This document shows, piece after piece, positions 8,175-16,198 of a stretch of DNA of 64,000 nucleotides. This stretch comes from Hungatella sp. UBA4396 (GTDB taxonomy: Bacteria > Bacillota > Clostridia > Lachnospirales > Lachnospiraceae). Made by a program: the position numbers and the translations under genes. Under the pieces are notes generated by a model. The model did no database searches, was not told where the DNA came from, and saw only the letters and a program-made list of their open reading frames with translations. Position 1 is the stretch's first letter. Each line of letters begins with the position of its first letter. The stretch lies in NCBI GenBank assembly GCA_002389905.1, contig DGRE01000014.1:1-64000 (forward strand), in the 5' to 3' direction.

Positions 8175-9518
8175 TCACTGGGCGTTCAACGCGTCCTTTA
8201 TGGTTTTTGCCATATGGTCAATCATGGCATCCGTCATTCCCGGATACACTCCCACCCAGAAGGTGTCCTCCATGATCCGGTTGGTATTGGTCAGTTCGCC
8301 CGCAATCCGGTATCCCTCGCCTGATTCCCTCATCTGGTCAAAACAGGGATGCTTGGTCAAATTGCCTGCAAAAAGCATTCTGGTCTGAACGCCCTTTGAT
8401 TCCACGTACTGAACCACCTGATTCCGGTCCACACCTTTCTTGCAGGTGATAAGAAATCCAAACCAGCTTGGCCTGGAGTCCGGACATGGTTCCGGCAAAA
8501 TCAGCTTGTCTGAAACCTCTTCCAGCCCATGATAAAGACGGTCAAAATTATGGCGTCTCCGTTCTACAAAGGATGGGAACTTTTCAATCTGGGCACATCC
8601 AATGGCTGCCTGCATGTCAGTTGCCTTTAAATTGTATCCAAAATGGGAATAGACGTATTTATGGTCATAGCCCAGGGGCAGTTCCCCATACTGACGGTCA
8701 AAACGGTGTCCGCACAAATTGTCCACTCCGGAGGGGCAGACACAATCTCTTCCCCAGTCCCGGAAGGAACGGATGATTTTATTCAGCAGGGCACTGTCAG
8801 TATATACCGCGCCGCCCTCTCCCATGGTCATATGGTGAGGAGGATAAAAGCTGGAGGTTCCAATATCGCCGATGGTGCCGGAAAAGCGTTCTTCTCCGTT
8901 TATCGTATACTTGGTTCCTAAGGCGTCACAGTTGTCTTCTACCAGCCACAAACCGTATTTCTCACAAAAAGCCTTTACAGCTCCCAAATCAAAGGGATTT
9001 CCCAAGGTATGGGCAATCATCACTGCCTTAGTCTTTTCTGAACGGGCTGCCTCCAGGGCATTTACATCGATGTTATATTGAGGAATGGTCACATCCACAA
9101 ACACAGGCACTGCTCCGTACTGGATCATAGGAGTTACTGTAGTGGGAAATCCTGCTGCAACTGTGATCACTTCATCTCCCCGCCGAATCTGGCGTTCCTT
9201 TAACAGAGGGGAAGTCAGGGCCATAAATGCCAGTAAATTGGCGGAGGACCCGGAGTTTACAAGAGAACAGTACCGGATATTTAAATATTCAGCCAGTTTT
9301 TTTTCAAATTCATCGGTATAGCGCCCGGAAGTCAGCCAGAATTCCAGAGAGCTGTCCACCAGATTTACCATTTCCTCATGATCGTACACACGGGAAGCAT
9401 ATGGAATCCGGTCGCCTTCTTCAAAGGGCTTTTTCTGATTGTGATAAGTGGTGCAATATTCTTTTACAAGCGCAAGGATTTCCTCACGCGCTTCTTTTTC
9501 TGTCTTGTGCTCAAACAT
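8175..9518 (-). CDS. rfbH: CDP-6-deoxy-L-threo-D-glycero-4-hexulose 3-dehydrase
   Basis: A 447-residue enzyme of the DegT/DnrJ aminotransferase fold, the E1 dehydrase that removes the C3 hydroxyl of CDP-4-keto-6-deoxyglucose using PMP and a [2Fe-2S] cluster. The diagnostic change is present: the PLP lysine is replaced by histidine (His228 in YPPHHMTMGEGG), so PMP is held non-covalently. Cluster ligands fit Cys197, Cys259, Cys261 and Cys269 (C-x-C-x7-C at the end). The gap between the first two cysteines (61 residues) is slightly longer than the 57 of the Yersinia enzyme. The partner reductase E3 is not in the window. Part of the leftward operon, 13 bases after rfbG. Confidence 0.93.
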   Translation of the reverse strand: MFEHKTEKEAREEILALVKEYCTTYHNQKKPFEEGDRIPYASRVYDHEEMVNLVDSSLEFWLTSGRYTDEFEKKLAEYLNIRYCSLVNSGSSANLLAFMALTSPLLKERQIRRGDEVITVAAGFPTTVTPMIQYGAVPVFVDVTIPQYNIDVNALEAARSEKTKAVMIAHTLGNPFDLGAVKAFCEKYGLWLVEDNCDALGTKYTINGEERFSGTIGDIGTSSFYPPHHMTMGEGGAVYTDSALLNKIIRSFRDWGRDCVCPSGVDNLCGHRFDRQYGELPLGYDHKYVYSHFGYNLKATDMQAAIGCAQIEKFPSFVERRRHNFDRLYHGLEEVSDKLILPEPCPDSRPSWFGFLITCKKGVDRNQVVQYVESKGVQTRMLFAGNLTKHPCFDQMRESGEGYRIAGELTNTNRIMEDTFWVGVYPGMTDAMIDHMAKTIKDALNAQ

Positions 9519-9531
9519 TTTTCATTTCCTC

Positions 9532-10617
9532 TCATGCTTTTCCATTAAAAAATTCCTCTATCTGGCCATCCATAACCTGCAGCATATCTTCTCCGTCCAG
9601 ATAAGCACGGGTCCATTCCACGGTTTTTTCCACCGCTTCCTTTACTTCATATCTGGGGGTCCAGCCAAAGACTTTTTTGATTTTAGAACAATCCAGTTTT
9701 AGGAAATTGGCCTCATGGGGGCCTCCTTCAAACCGGTTCACCCATTTCATCCCCTGGCCCCATGCTTCACAGAATAAGTCGGTCAAATCTCCGGTAGTAA
9801 TGCAGTCTTTATCGTCAGGGCCTACGTTATAGTATCCCTGAAAGCTTGCATCTTCATACTGCTTCATGGCAATAGTCATATACACGGAAAGGGGCTCCAA
9901 CACATGCTGGAAGGGCCTGGTGGAATGGGGATTTCTCAAAATAATATCCTCATGGGACGATGCCGCACGGATACAGTCCGGAATGATCCGGTCATTGGCA
10001 AAATCACCGCCTCCGATCACATTGCCTGCCCGGGAAGTGGAAATTGCTGTCCCTCCTTCTGAAAAAAAGGACTTGGCATAGCTGTGGGTCACCAGTTCGG
10101 AACAGGATTTACTGTTGGAATAGGGATCATAGCCGTCAAGAGGATCGCATTCCCGGTAGCCGTACTCCCACTCTTTATTTTCATAAACCTTATCTGTGGT
10201 CACATTTAAAAAGGACCGGACAGAAGGGGTTAGGCGGACACATTCCAGGATGTTAACCGTTCCCATCACATTGGTTTCATAGGTATAAACCGGGTCTTTA
10301 TAGGAATCCCGGACAATGGGCTGGGCGGCCAGATGAAACACCACTTCCGGCTGGGTCTTTAAAAATACTTCTTTTAAATGGGCAAGGTCCCGGATATCTC
10401 CAATAACGGAATCCATGGTATCAGAAAGCCCTGCGATATAAAAAAGGCTGGGGTCTGTCGGGGGATTTAGGGAATAGCCCGTCACCTGGGCTCCCGCATT
10501 TGCCAGCATACGGCTCAGCCAGGAGCCTTTAAAACCGGTGTGTCCCGTTATGAGAACCTTTTTTCCTTTATAAAATTCACAAAATTCATTCCATTTTTCG
10601 CTTGTCCAACTGGTCAT
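9532..10617 (-). CDS. rfbG: CDP-glucose 4,6-dehydratase
   Basis: A 361-residue extended short-chain dehydrogenase that turns CDP-glucose into CDP-4-keto-6-deoxyglucose with bound NAD+. The Rossmann glycine motif GHTGFKGSW is at 25-33, the TTDKVYENKEW segment at 140-150 and the catalytic YxxxK as Tyr166-Lys170. These are typical of the CDP-specific branch. It follows rfbF by one base, so the two are translationally coupled, and it precedes rfbH. Confidence 0.93.
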   Translation of the reverse strand: MTSWTSEKWNEFCEFYKGKKVLITGHTGFKGSWLSRMLANAGAQVTGYSLNPPTDPSLFYIAGLSDTMDSVIGDIRDLAHLKEVFLKTQPEVVFHLAAQPIVRDSYKDPVYTYETNVMGTVNILECVRLTPSVRSFLNVTTDKVYENKEWEYGYRECDPLDGYDPYSNSKSCSELVTHSYAKSFFSEGGTAISTSRAGNVIGGGDFANDRIIPDCIRAASSHEDIILRNPHSTRPFQHVLEPLSVYMTIAMKQYEDASFQGYYNVGPDDKDCITTGDLTDLFCEAWGQGMKWVNRFEGGPHEANFLKLDCSKIKKVFGWTPRYEVKEAVEKTVEWTRAYLDGEDMLQVMDGQIEEFFNGKA

Positions 10618-10618
10618 A

Positions 10619-11395
10619 TTATTTCTCCCATATTTTCCAGGGGGCCTGGCCTGACTGCCATAAGTCCTCCAGCTTCTTCATCTCTCTCTGGGTGTCCATA
10701 CACTGCCAGAAACCGGAGTGATGGAAACTCATAAGCTGTCCTTCTGCTGCCAGCTTCTGCAGAGGCTCCTGCTCCAGTATTGTGGTGTCGTCCTTTAAAT
10801 AAGAAAAGATTTCCGGATTCAGCACCATAAAGCCTCCGTTGATCAGGCTGGCATCGGCTTCATCCTTTTCCCGGAAGGAACGGACCACATTGTTCTCATT
10901 AATGTCTAAAACCCCTTTTAACTGGGTGATATTCACAGTGGTCATGGAGGCAATCTTTCCGTGGCCTTGATGGAATTTTAACAAAGTGTCTAAATTCACA
11001 TCACAGACGCCGTCACCATAGGTCAGCATAAAGGGCTCATCACCCACATAAGGCTTAATCCTCTTAATACGGCCTCCCGTCATGGTATTTAAACCCGTAT
11101 CAACCAGAGTCACCTTCCATGGCTCGGAATAATTGTTGTGAACCTCCATCTTGTTGCCCGCCAGATCAAAGGTCACATCTGAGGTGTGAAGAAAATAATC
11201 CGCAAAAAACTCCTTAACCACGTACTGCTTATATCCAAGACAGATGACAAAATCGTGAAAACCGTACTGGGAATAATATTTCATAATATGCCATAAAATC
11301 GGCTTTTCCCCAATCTCAATCATGGGCTTTGGCTTCAAATGGCTCTGTTCGCTGATTCTTGTACCAAATCCTCCTGCTAACAATACTACTTTCAT
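10619..11395 (-). CDS. rfbF: Glucose-1-phosphate cytidylyltransferase
   Basis: A 258-residue nucleotidyltransferase making CDP-glucose from CTP and glucose-1-phosphate, the entry step to CDP-linked deoxyhexoses. The nucleotide loop LAGGFGTR is at residues 5-12 and the KPKPMIEIG segment follows, both typical of RfbF. The start at 11395 has GGAGG about nine bases upstream; the longer frame from 11422 begins before this site. It lies 29 bases after the glycosyltransferase gene. Confidence 0.93.
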   Translation of the reverse strand: MKVVLLAGGFGTRISEQSHLKPKPMIEIGEKPILWHIMKYYSQYGFHDFVICLGYKQYVVKEFFADYFLHTSDVTFDLAGNKMEVHNNYSEPWKVTLVDTGLNTMTGGRIKRIKPYVGDEPFMLTYGDGVCDVNLDTLLKFHQGHGKIASMTTVNITQLKGVLDINENNVVRSFREKDEADASLINGGFMVLNPEIFSYLKDDTTILEQEPLQKLAAEGQLMSFHHSGFWQCMDTQREMKKLEDLWQSGQAPWKIWEK

Positions 11396-11424
11396 TGCTT
11401 TTTTCCTCCAAATGTATTTCAATG

Positions 11425-12210
11425 TTAAGAAGTGTATTCTTCATATGCCTTCCGGTAAAAATGCATGATAATCCTCACAACCGGGCCGGGCCATATTTTG
11501 GCAAACATGTGGGCCTCCTCCCTTGCGCGGCTGTTATCCTTAATACAAGCTTTTGTGGCTGCTCCATCGTGAACCCTGTAATACAGAACCGGTTTTTCCG
11601 CGCAGATAAATCGTCCCGGGCGTTCAGCAAGGTTAAAAAGCGCATCCCAGTCCAGGGCAAACCGGTAGGAGGACGCAAAAAGCGGCTCCCCTAACTGTTC
11701 CTTGTTATAGGCACAGGCCGGGCAGCAGATGGAGTTTCCAAATATCAGAACGCTTTTTTTTATCCAGGATAAATGACTCACTCCCCGAAAACGAAGGGGC
11801 AGCCGGAGAAATCGTTTTATAAATTCCACCTTTTCAAAGAAAACCGGCTTATTTCCCTTTATAACGGCATATCCCCCTGTAAACAAGGTCATGTCCGGGT
11901 ATTTCTCATAGCACTCCAGAAGTGTTTTCACATAATCCTTCTGATAAATATCGTCCTGATGGGCGATGGTGACAAAGCGTGCGTCAGCCATGTGATAGGC
12001 AAAGTTCCAGTCCTCTCCTATGCCGCTGGCTCCATCTCTTACAAATAAGGAAAGGTCATATTTTTCTGCCAGGGCTTCAATATAAGGGCTGGGAGTTGAT
12101 GTGCATAATATGATATCTGACTTTCTGCTCTGATTTTTTAAAGAGCGGATACATGTCTCCAGATAAGGAGAATCCTTGTATGCGCAGATTGCAAATGCGT
12201 GTGGTTTCAT
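11425..12210 (-). CDS. Family 2 glycosyltransferase
   Basis: A GT-A fold glycosyltransferase of about 261 residues. The N-terminal AFAICAYKDSPYLETCIRSL nucleotide-binding strand and the TIAHQDDIYQKDY metal/donor motif are visible, with a WDALFNL acceptor-region segment later. It probably adds a sugar to a cell-surface polymer intermediate. Two starts are possible: 12240 (almost at the predicted transcription start, no ribosome site) and 12210, with AGAGGA about 12 bases upstream; I prefer 12210. First gene of the rfbFGH-licD operon. Confidence 0.8.
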   Translation of the reverse strand: MKPHAFAICAYKDSPYLETCIRSLKNQSRKSDIILCTSTPSPYIEALAEKYDLSLFVRDGASGIGEDWNFAYHMADARFVTIAHQDDIYQKDYVKTLLECYEKYPDMTLFTGGYAVIKGNKPVFFEKVEFIKRFLRLPLRFRGVSHLSWIKKSVLIFGNSICCPACAYNKEQLGEPLFASSYRFALDWDALFNLAERPGRFICAEKPVLYYRVHDGAATKACIKDNSRAREEAHMFAKIWPGPVVRIIMHFYRKAYEEYTS

Positions 12211-12252
12211 ATTTATGGGTATCCTCTCGGATTGTTTCATAGTCTGGCTATG

Positions 12253-12281
12253 ATTATACCATAAAAACCACTGAACATTCC
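12253..12281 (-). promoter_or_regulatory. Promoter of the CDP-sugar operon
   Basis: On the minus strand TATGGTATAAT gives an extended -10 (hexamer 12253-12258, TGG extension). The -35 at 17 bases is poor. It lies directly before the glycosyltransferase gene, with a predicted transcript start close to 12246. Confidence 0.55.
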
Positions 12282-12322
12282 ACCATATTCATTATTTTGT
12301 TATGTTTTTACGAAAGAAAAAA

Positions 12323-12348
12323 AGCCAGCTCATGGCCGGCTCATTTTT
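12323..12348 (-). terminator. Terminator of the Nramp-like gene
   Basis: Minus strand: AGCCGGC, loop CATGA, GCTGGCT with one G-U pair, followed by a run of seven T. It lies just after the Nramp-like stop codon. Confidence 0.75.
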
Positions 12349-12355
12349 TATAGTA

Positions 12356-13624
12356 TTAGAGTAATTTCTGTAGGGAAGAAAATGTCAAAAATAAACATAT
12401 GATATAGCAAACAGTCATGCAGATTCTTAAAGCAGTCGGAGGTTTATAGCCTGCCGTCGTATCTTTTCTCCAAATCATTAACACAATAAAAGCACCGGCT
12501 ATTGGTGTGGCAATGGCAGTTGCCAAATTTGCAATATAAATTAACTGAACCGGAGAACCACCAAATAAGAAACAAATGGCAGCAGAAATAGCCAAAACAG
12601 CAAAAGCTCCAATTCTGATACTTTTATCTTCTAATGATGTAGGCTTATTAAAGCCTGCATTGAGAAGCACTACGCCTCTCTGGGTATTTCCGAGCAGAGA
12701 AGAAAATCCCGCGCCCAAAAGTGCAACCCCCATAATTGGTCTTGCTACACTTCCCATAACTGGAACCAGCATTTCTGCAAGTTCTCCCGGTGATTTCACG
12801 ATTGTCCGGGTAGGATTTAACACAATTGCCGCAACCAGCATAACTGCTCCACTGATTAGAATAACGCAGATTATATGGGCAACAGAGTCCGCTAATAATG
12901 TTCCATTAAATAAATCTTCTTTTTTCCATTTCTTTTCACTGCCAAGATAAGTTCCATAAATTCCTGTCGTAAGAGCCGCATGAGTACTCAAAAATCCCAA
13001 TGCTGTAGCAAGACTTCCTTCCGGGAACTTCCAAGTTGTAAACCCTTTAGCCATTGCTCCCACATTGGGACCTCCGGTACCAACCAAAGTAATATAAAAA
13101 GCTACAATCATACCAAACACACAGATGCCCACACCTTTCTCAATCTTTGTGTAAACCCCTTTTGAGAAATAGCAATAAATTAATACACAAATCATAATCA
13201 TTGCACCGAGCTTCCAGTCAATACCAAATACCAATTGCATGCCTGCACCAGTTCCGGAAATGTTACCAATTGTAAAGAAGCAGCAAGTCAAAAATAGTGC
13301 AAAGCCTGTAAATGCCGCAGCTCCTTTTCCGTAATACTTTCTGATCGCATGAATTGTGGGCATTCCAGTCAGCATTGACAATCTGTATGTAACTAAAACA
13401 TAAGTTGAACCCATAAAAGCAATGAGTATATATAGCCATAGAAGACTATAGCCATATTGAGCACCAATCATGGATGCTGTTGTAATCGCCCCTGGTCCAA
13501 TAACAATACCAGTCAAAATAATTCCCGGCCCCACCTTTTTTAACAATTCCCAAAATGATAGTTTCTTGACTGCTGAAGGATCAAAGGTTTCTGCCTCTGT
13601 GCCAGAGATATTTACATCATTCAT
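12356..13624 (-). CDS. Nramp-fold (APC superfamily) transporter lacking canonical metal motifs
   Basis: A 422-residue carrier with about 11 helices, clearly related to NRAMP/MntH proteins by its N-terminal VGPGIILTGIVIGPGAITT region. The metal-binding residues are missing. The helix-1 DPGN motif of manganese/iron carriers is GPGA here (Gly43-Ala46), and the helix-6 MPHN motif is replaced around STHAA (213-217). It is therefore unlikely to move Mn2+ or Fe2+ as MntH does. It lies downstream of a dihydrodipicolinate-synthase-family lyase in a LacI-controlled operon, which suggests an organic substrate of that pathway. No strong ribosome site stands directly before its ATG; a short leader frame overlaps it. 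The nearest named alternative is the Nramp-related Mg2+ branch. Confidence 0.75.
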   Translation of the reverse strand: MNDVNISGTEAETFDPSAVKKLSFWELLKKVGPGIILTGIVIGPGAITTASMIGAQYGYSLLWLYILIAFMGSTYVLVTYRLSMLTGMPTIHAIRKYYGKGAAAFTGFALFLTCCFFTIGNISGTGAGMQLVFGIDWKLGAMIMICVLIYCYFSKGVYTKIEKGVGICVFGMIVAFYITLVGTGGPNVGAMAKGFTTWKFPEGSLATALGFLSTHAALTTGIYGTYLGSEKKWKKEDLFNGTLLADSVAHIICVILISGAVMLVAAIVLNPTRTIVKSPGELAEMLVPVMGSVARPIMGVALLGAGFSSLLGNTQRGVVLLNAGFNKPTSLEDKSIRIGAFAVLAISAAICFLFGGSPVQLIYIANLATAIATPIAGAFIVLMIWRKDTTAGYKPPTALRICMTVCYIICLFLTFSSLQKLL

Positions 13625-13655
13625 AGTCTGTTTGTATGGTTTTTAAGAAAACCAT
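13617..13655 (-). other. Possible 12-codon leader frame coupled to the Nramp-like gene
   Basis: A purine-rich GGGAGGGGG (minus strand, 13656-13665) precedes an ATG at 13655. The frame runs 12 codons and its TGA overlaps the start of the Nramp-like gene in another frame. Because the Nramp ATG has no ribosome site of its own, translation may re-initiate from this leader. This is inferred from position only. Confidence 0.35.
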
Positions 13656-13657
13656 AC
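13634..13657. repeat. Perfect 10-bp inverted repeat at the Nramp-like start
   Basis: GTATGGTTTT (13634-13643), loop TAAG, AAAACCATAC (13648-13657). It lies between the ribosome site and the Nramp start codon, and may be a translation-controlling hairpin or an operator. Confidence 0.6.
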
Positions 13658-13755
13658 CCCCTCCCTTCTCGTGAAGCTTACCAGTTTCCGCATATTTTTC
13701 CTTTCGTATCAAAAGGCTGATTTAACTTTCCTAAAATACATGCAGGTAGAAGATG

Positions 13756-13785
13756 ATCGGCTTCTGCATGAAGCAGAAAGCCGAT
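13756..13785. repeat. Intercistronic hairpin between lyase and transporter genes
   Basis: Arms ATCGGCTTCTGC (13756-13767) and GCAGAAAGCCGAT (13773-13785), with a one-base bulge. On the minus strand it has no T-run, so it looks like a processing, stability or partial attenuation element within the lyase-transporter transcript. On the plus strand TTTTCTTT follows it. Confidence 0.5.
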
Positions 13786-13803
13786 TTTCTTTAAGCATAA
13801 TAA

Positions 13804-14778
13804 TTAGTTCTCAAATTTGCTCATTTCAACGTTTGGAAGCTCACTGCGCTTAAGCCCAAGGGCAACCCAGTCTTTTTCTTCCTGGTCTAAGGGAAGTACT
13901 GGTTTACGCATTAAAGCGGATGTAAATACTTTTCTCTGGACCAGTGCCTCTTTCAAGCGTGCATGTGCCTCACCAGACGGCTGTCCGCCTCCATAAATAG
14001 CCTGTGAGATATGATAAATGCGGTTTGACCACTCCTGAGCTTCTTTTAACGTGTGTGTTTCCGGATTCTTAAACACTTCCCACGCCGGACAAATCAATTC
14101 TGGTACGCAGCCAGCAAATCCGATCAATGCTCCATCCATTCCCGGGAACCAGCTGACACATAAGGTTTCATCATGACAAGTGATTAAAGAAATGTCAGGG
14201 CATTCCTGACGAAGCAGACGTACATCATGCTCATAAATAGAAGTAACACGGGTTCCCATCTTGATACACTTCACATGGTCAATTTCTTTACACATTTTAA
14301 TTAAAGATTCTACCGGGTAATTGGCTTTGCTTGTTGCCGGATACAAGTGGATAATGATGTCAATATCTGCACCTTCAGCCACATCCTTTATGTACTGGAA
14401 TGGTGCATCACTGCTCATGCCGAATCGCAGCCACATATGAGGGGGCATCAGCAAGATACCATCTGCACCGGCCTCTTTTGCTTCTTTTGCCATTTCAATT
14501 GATTCAATCGTATTCTCACAGTTAATCCCAGAGATGATTGTCATTGTATCGCCGCATTCTTCACTGCAGATTTCAACTACACGTTTCCGCTCTGCACGGG
14601 AAAGACCGGTAATTTCTCCGGTATGGCCGTTACATACTAACCCCTGTATGCCTTTATCATAAAAGCTTTTAATCCACCGTAGATATGCACGGAACTCTTT
14701 TTCATCAATTGAATAATCGTCTTTTAAGGGAACGGATACTGCCGGGAAGATTGTTTTAAAATTCTTTACTTTTGCCAT
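13804..14778 (-). CDS. Dihydrodipicolinate synthase / N-acetylneuraminate lyase family protein
   Basis: A 324-residue class I aldolase-fold enzyme of the DapA/NanA superfamily. It has the GHTGE motif (residues 51-55) in place of GTTGE, Tyr146 in IIHLYPATS, and the Schiff-base lysine probably Lys173 in VKCIKMGT. The substrate is a 2-keto acid or aldehyde/pyruvate pair but cannot be read off. True DapA is unlikely: the protein is longer than DapA, carries a long C-terminal extension, is LacI-controlled and sits with a transporter rather than with lysine genes. AAGGAG precedes the ATG by eight bases. The strong promoter at 14881-14909 and the operator at 14853-14866 drive it. Confidence 0.8.
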   Translation of the reverse strand: MAKVKNFKTIFPAVSVPLKDDYSIDEKEFRAYLRWIKSFYDKGIQGLVCNGHTGEITGLSRAERKRVVEICSEECGDTMTIISGINCENTIESIEMAKEAKEAGADGILLMPPHMWLRFGMSSDAPFQYIKDVAEGADIDIIIHLYPATSKANYPVESLIKMCKEIDHVKCIKMGTRVTSIYEHDVRLLRQECPDISLITCHDETLCVSWFPGMDGALIGFAGCVPELICPAWEVFKNPETHTLKEAQEWSNRIYHISQAIYGGGQPSGEAHARLKEALVQRKVFTSALMRKPVLPLDQEEKDWVALGLKRSELPNVEMSKFEN

Positions 14779-14852
14779 GTTATAATTCTCCTTATAATTT
14801 TTTCATAATTCTGTTTGATAAAGACTAAACCATTGCTGCATTTCTAGATTTC

Positions 14853-14866
14853 TACAAACGTTTGTA
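14853..14866. promoter_or_regulatory. Perfect LacI-type operator
   Basis: TACAAACGTTTGTA is a perfect 14-bp palindrome with the central CG typical of LacI/GalR operators. It lies about +8 to +21 relative to the predicted start of the lyase transcript, the position expected for repression. The adjacent lacI gene is the obvious source of the protein. Confidence 0.8.
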
Positions 14867-14880
14867 TATCTTATGATTCT

Positions 14881-14909
14881 GTTATACCACCACCTAATAT
14901 TTACGTCAA
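14881..14909 (-). promoter_or_regulatory. Promoter of the lyase/Nramp operon
   Basis: Minus strand: TTGACG (14904-14909), 17-base spacer, TATAAC (14881-14886). The LacI-type operator follows directly downstream. Confidence 0.8.
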
Positions 14910-14934
14910 TATTATATAGCTAGTCTGCAATTTT

Positions 14935-14962
14935 TTGCATACTATATGCAATATCTTGCATA
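14935..14962. repeat. TTGCAT inverted and direct repeats between lyase and lacI
   Basis: TTGCAT (14935-14940) and ATGCAA (14946-14951) form an inverted repeat with a 5-base spacer. TTGCATA recurs at 14956-14962, exactly 21 bases, two helical turns, from the first copy. A second regulator, or extra weak LacI half-sites, could bind here. Confidence 0.45.
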
Positions 14963-15022
14963 TAACCACCAATGCAAAACCACCTTTAATTGTATATCTT
15001 GTATTTTTATCTAACTTTTATA

Positions 15023-15072
15023 TTGTTTTTCTCCTCTATTTTGCTTATAATCTCTATATACTATCGTTTGCA
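15023..15072 (+). promoter_or_regulatory. lacI promoter with operator half-site
   Basis: TTGTTT (15023-15028) and TATAAT (15046-15051) are 17 bases apart. CGTTTGCA (15065-15072) just downstream resembles one half of the palindrome at 14853, which suggests weaker autoregulation by the LacI protein. Confidence 0.6.
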
Positions 15073-15097
15073 TACAACTAACTAAGGAGTGTGAAGC

Positions 15098-16093
15098 ATG
15101 GCAACTTTAAAAGATGTTGCTCGTCTGGCTTGCGTTGATGTGAGTACAGTATCACGGGCAATTAACAATACCTCTTATGTACATGCTGATACAAAGGCCC
15201 GTATTTTTGCTGCAGTAAAGGAATTAGGCTATCAGCCTAACGTCATAGCCCAAAGCCTGCGGCAGGGCAAACGGCATACAATAGGGGTCGTAACTCCTCG
15301 CCTGCATATGACGGTTTTCGCGGAGATCATGCAGGGAATTGAAAAAGAGGCCAGAAGATCAGGCTATGCCACTCTAATCTGTAACACCGAGGATGATCCT
15401 AAAATAGAAAGAGAATGTCTGAACCGTTTACGCAACGGCTTTGTAGATGGCATTATTATTGCAGGAACCGGCTACAATGGAAGGCTGCTTCGTGATATTC
15501 GTTCCAGCGGCCTGACAATCACTCAAATTGTGCGCCAGCAGGATACTTCTATTAACAGTGTAATCGTCAACTATGATAACTGCGGTTATGAAGCCACAAA
15601 GTACCTGGCCGCTAAAGGCTGCCGGCAAATCGGCCTTATCAATGGCACGATGAAGCTGGCCCCTTACCATGAGCGGTATAATGGCTACAAGCGTGCTTTA
15701 AACGAACTGGGACTTACGGAGACCAGTGCCATCTCCACCTCATCCGTAAACAGCCTTGAATACGGCTATCAATGCGCACTTGATCTTCTGGAACAAAATC
15801 CTGAACTTGATGCTATTATGGCAGCCGTTGATGTGCAAGGCATTGGTGCAATGCGTGCTTTAAAAGAACAGGGGATCAAGGTGCCCGGCCAAATCCGGCT
15901 TATCAGCCTTACCGGGCATATCATCGGCGGTATGCTGGAAACCACCATGACTTCCATGGAAATGCCGGCACGGGAAATGGGAGCACGGGCTGCTCTTATG
16001 ACAATCCATGACATTGAATCCTCCTCAGAACAGTATTCCTCTCCCCAGCATCTTGTGTTTACTTCCTCATTAGTTGAGAGGGAAAGCAGCTAA
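15098..16093 (+). CDS. LacI-family transcriptional regulator
   Basis: A 331-residue repressor. Residues 1-50 form the classical LacI HTH plus hinge helix (ATLKDVARLACVDVSTVSRAI), and residues about 60-330 form the periplasmic-binding-protein-like effector domain (HTIGVVTPRL onward). It is divergent from the lyase/transporter operon, and the palindromic operator between them makes that operon the likely target. The ligand is unknown and is probably the lyase substrate or product. AAGGAG precedes the ATG. It is followed by a HAD phosphatase gene that probably shares its transcript. Confidence 0.88.
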   Translation: MATLKDVARLACVDVSTVSRAINNTSYVHADTKARIFAAVKELGYQPNVIAQSLRQGKRHTIGVVTPRLHMTVFAEIMQGIEKEARRSGYATLICNTEDDPKIERECLNRLRNGFVDGIIIAGTGYNGRLLRDIRSSGLTITQIVRQQDTSINSVIVNYDNCGYEATKYLAAKGCRQIGLINGTMKLAPYHERYNGYKRALNELGLTETSAISTSSVNSLEYGYQCALDLLEQNPELDAIMAAVDVQGIGAMRALKEQGIKVPGQIRLISLTGHIIGGMLETTMTSMEMPAREMGARAALMTIHDIESSSEQYSSPQHLVFTSSLVERESS

Positions 16094-16198
16094 AATCAGG
16101 AAAATGGCAGAAAGGCCCCCCTTTGTTGACGAACCGGAGATTTTAGGGTAAGCTTAACCATAAGAATATATTTAGAGAGAAAAGGAGAATTATCTGAC

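Noticed and set aside
12356..13624. Calling the Nramp-fold protein MntH
   Set aside because: The metal-binding DPGN and MPH motifs are both absent.
13671..13853. A 60-codon plus-strand frame over the lyase/Nramp gap
   Set aside because: No ribosome site, and it overlaps the intercistronic hairpin and the end of the lyase gene.
13804..14778. Calling the lyase DapA
   Set aside because: Longer than DapA, GHTGE in place of GTTGE, LacI-controlled and beside a transporter instead of lysine genes.
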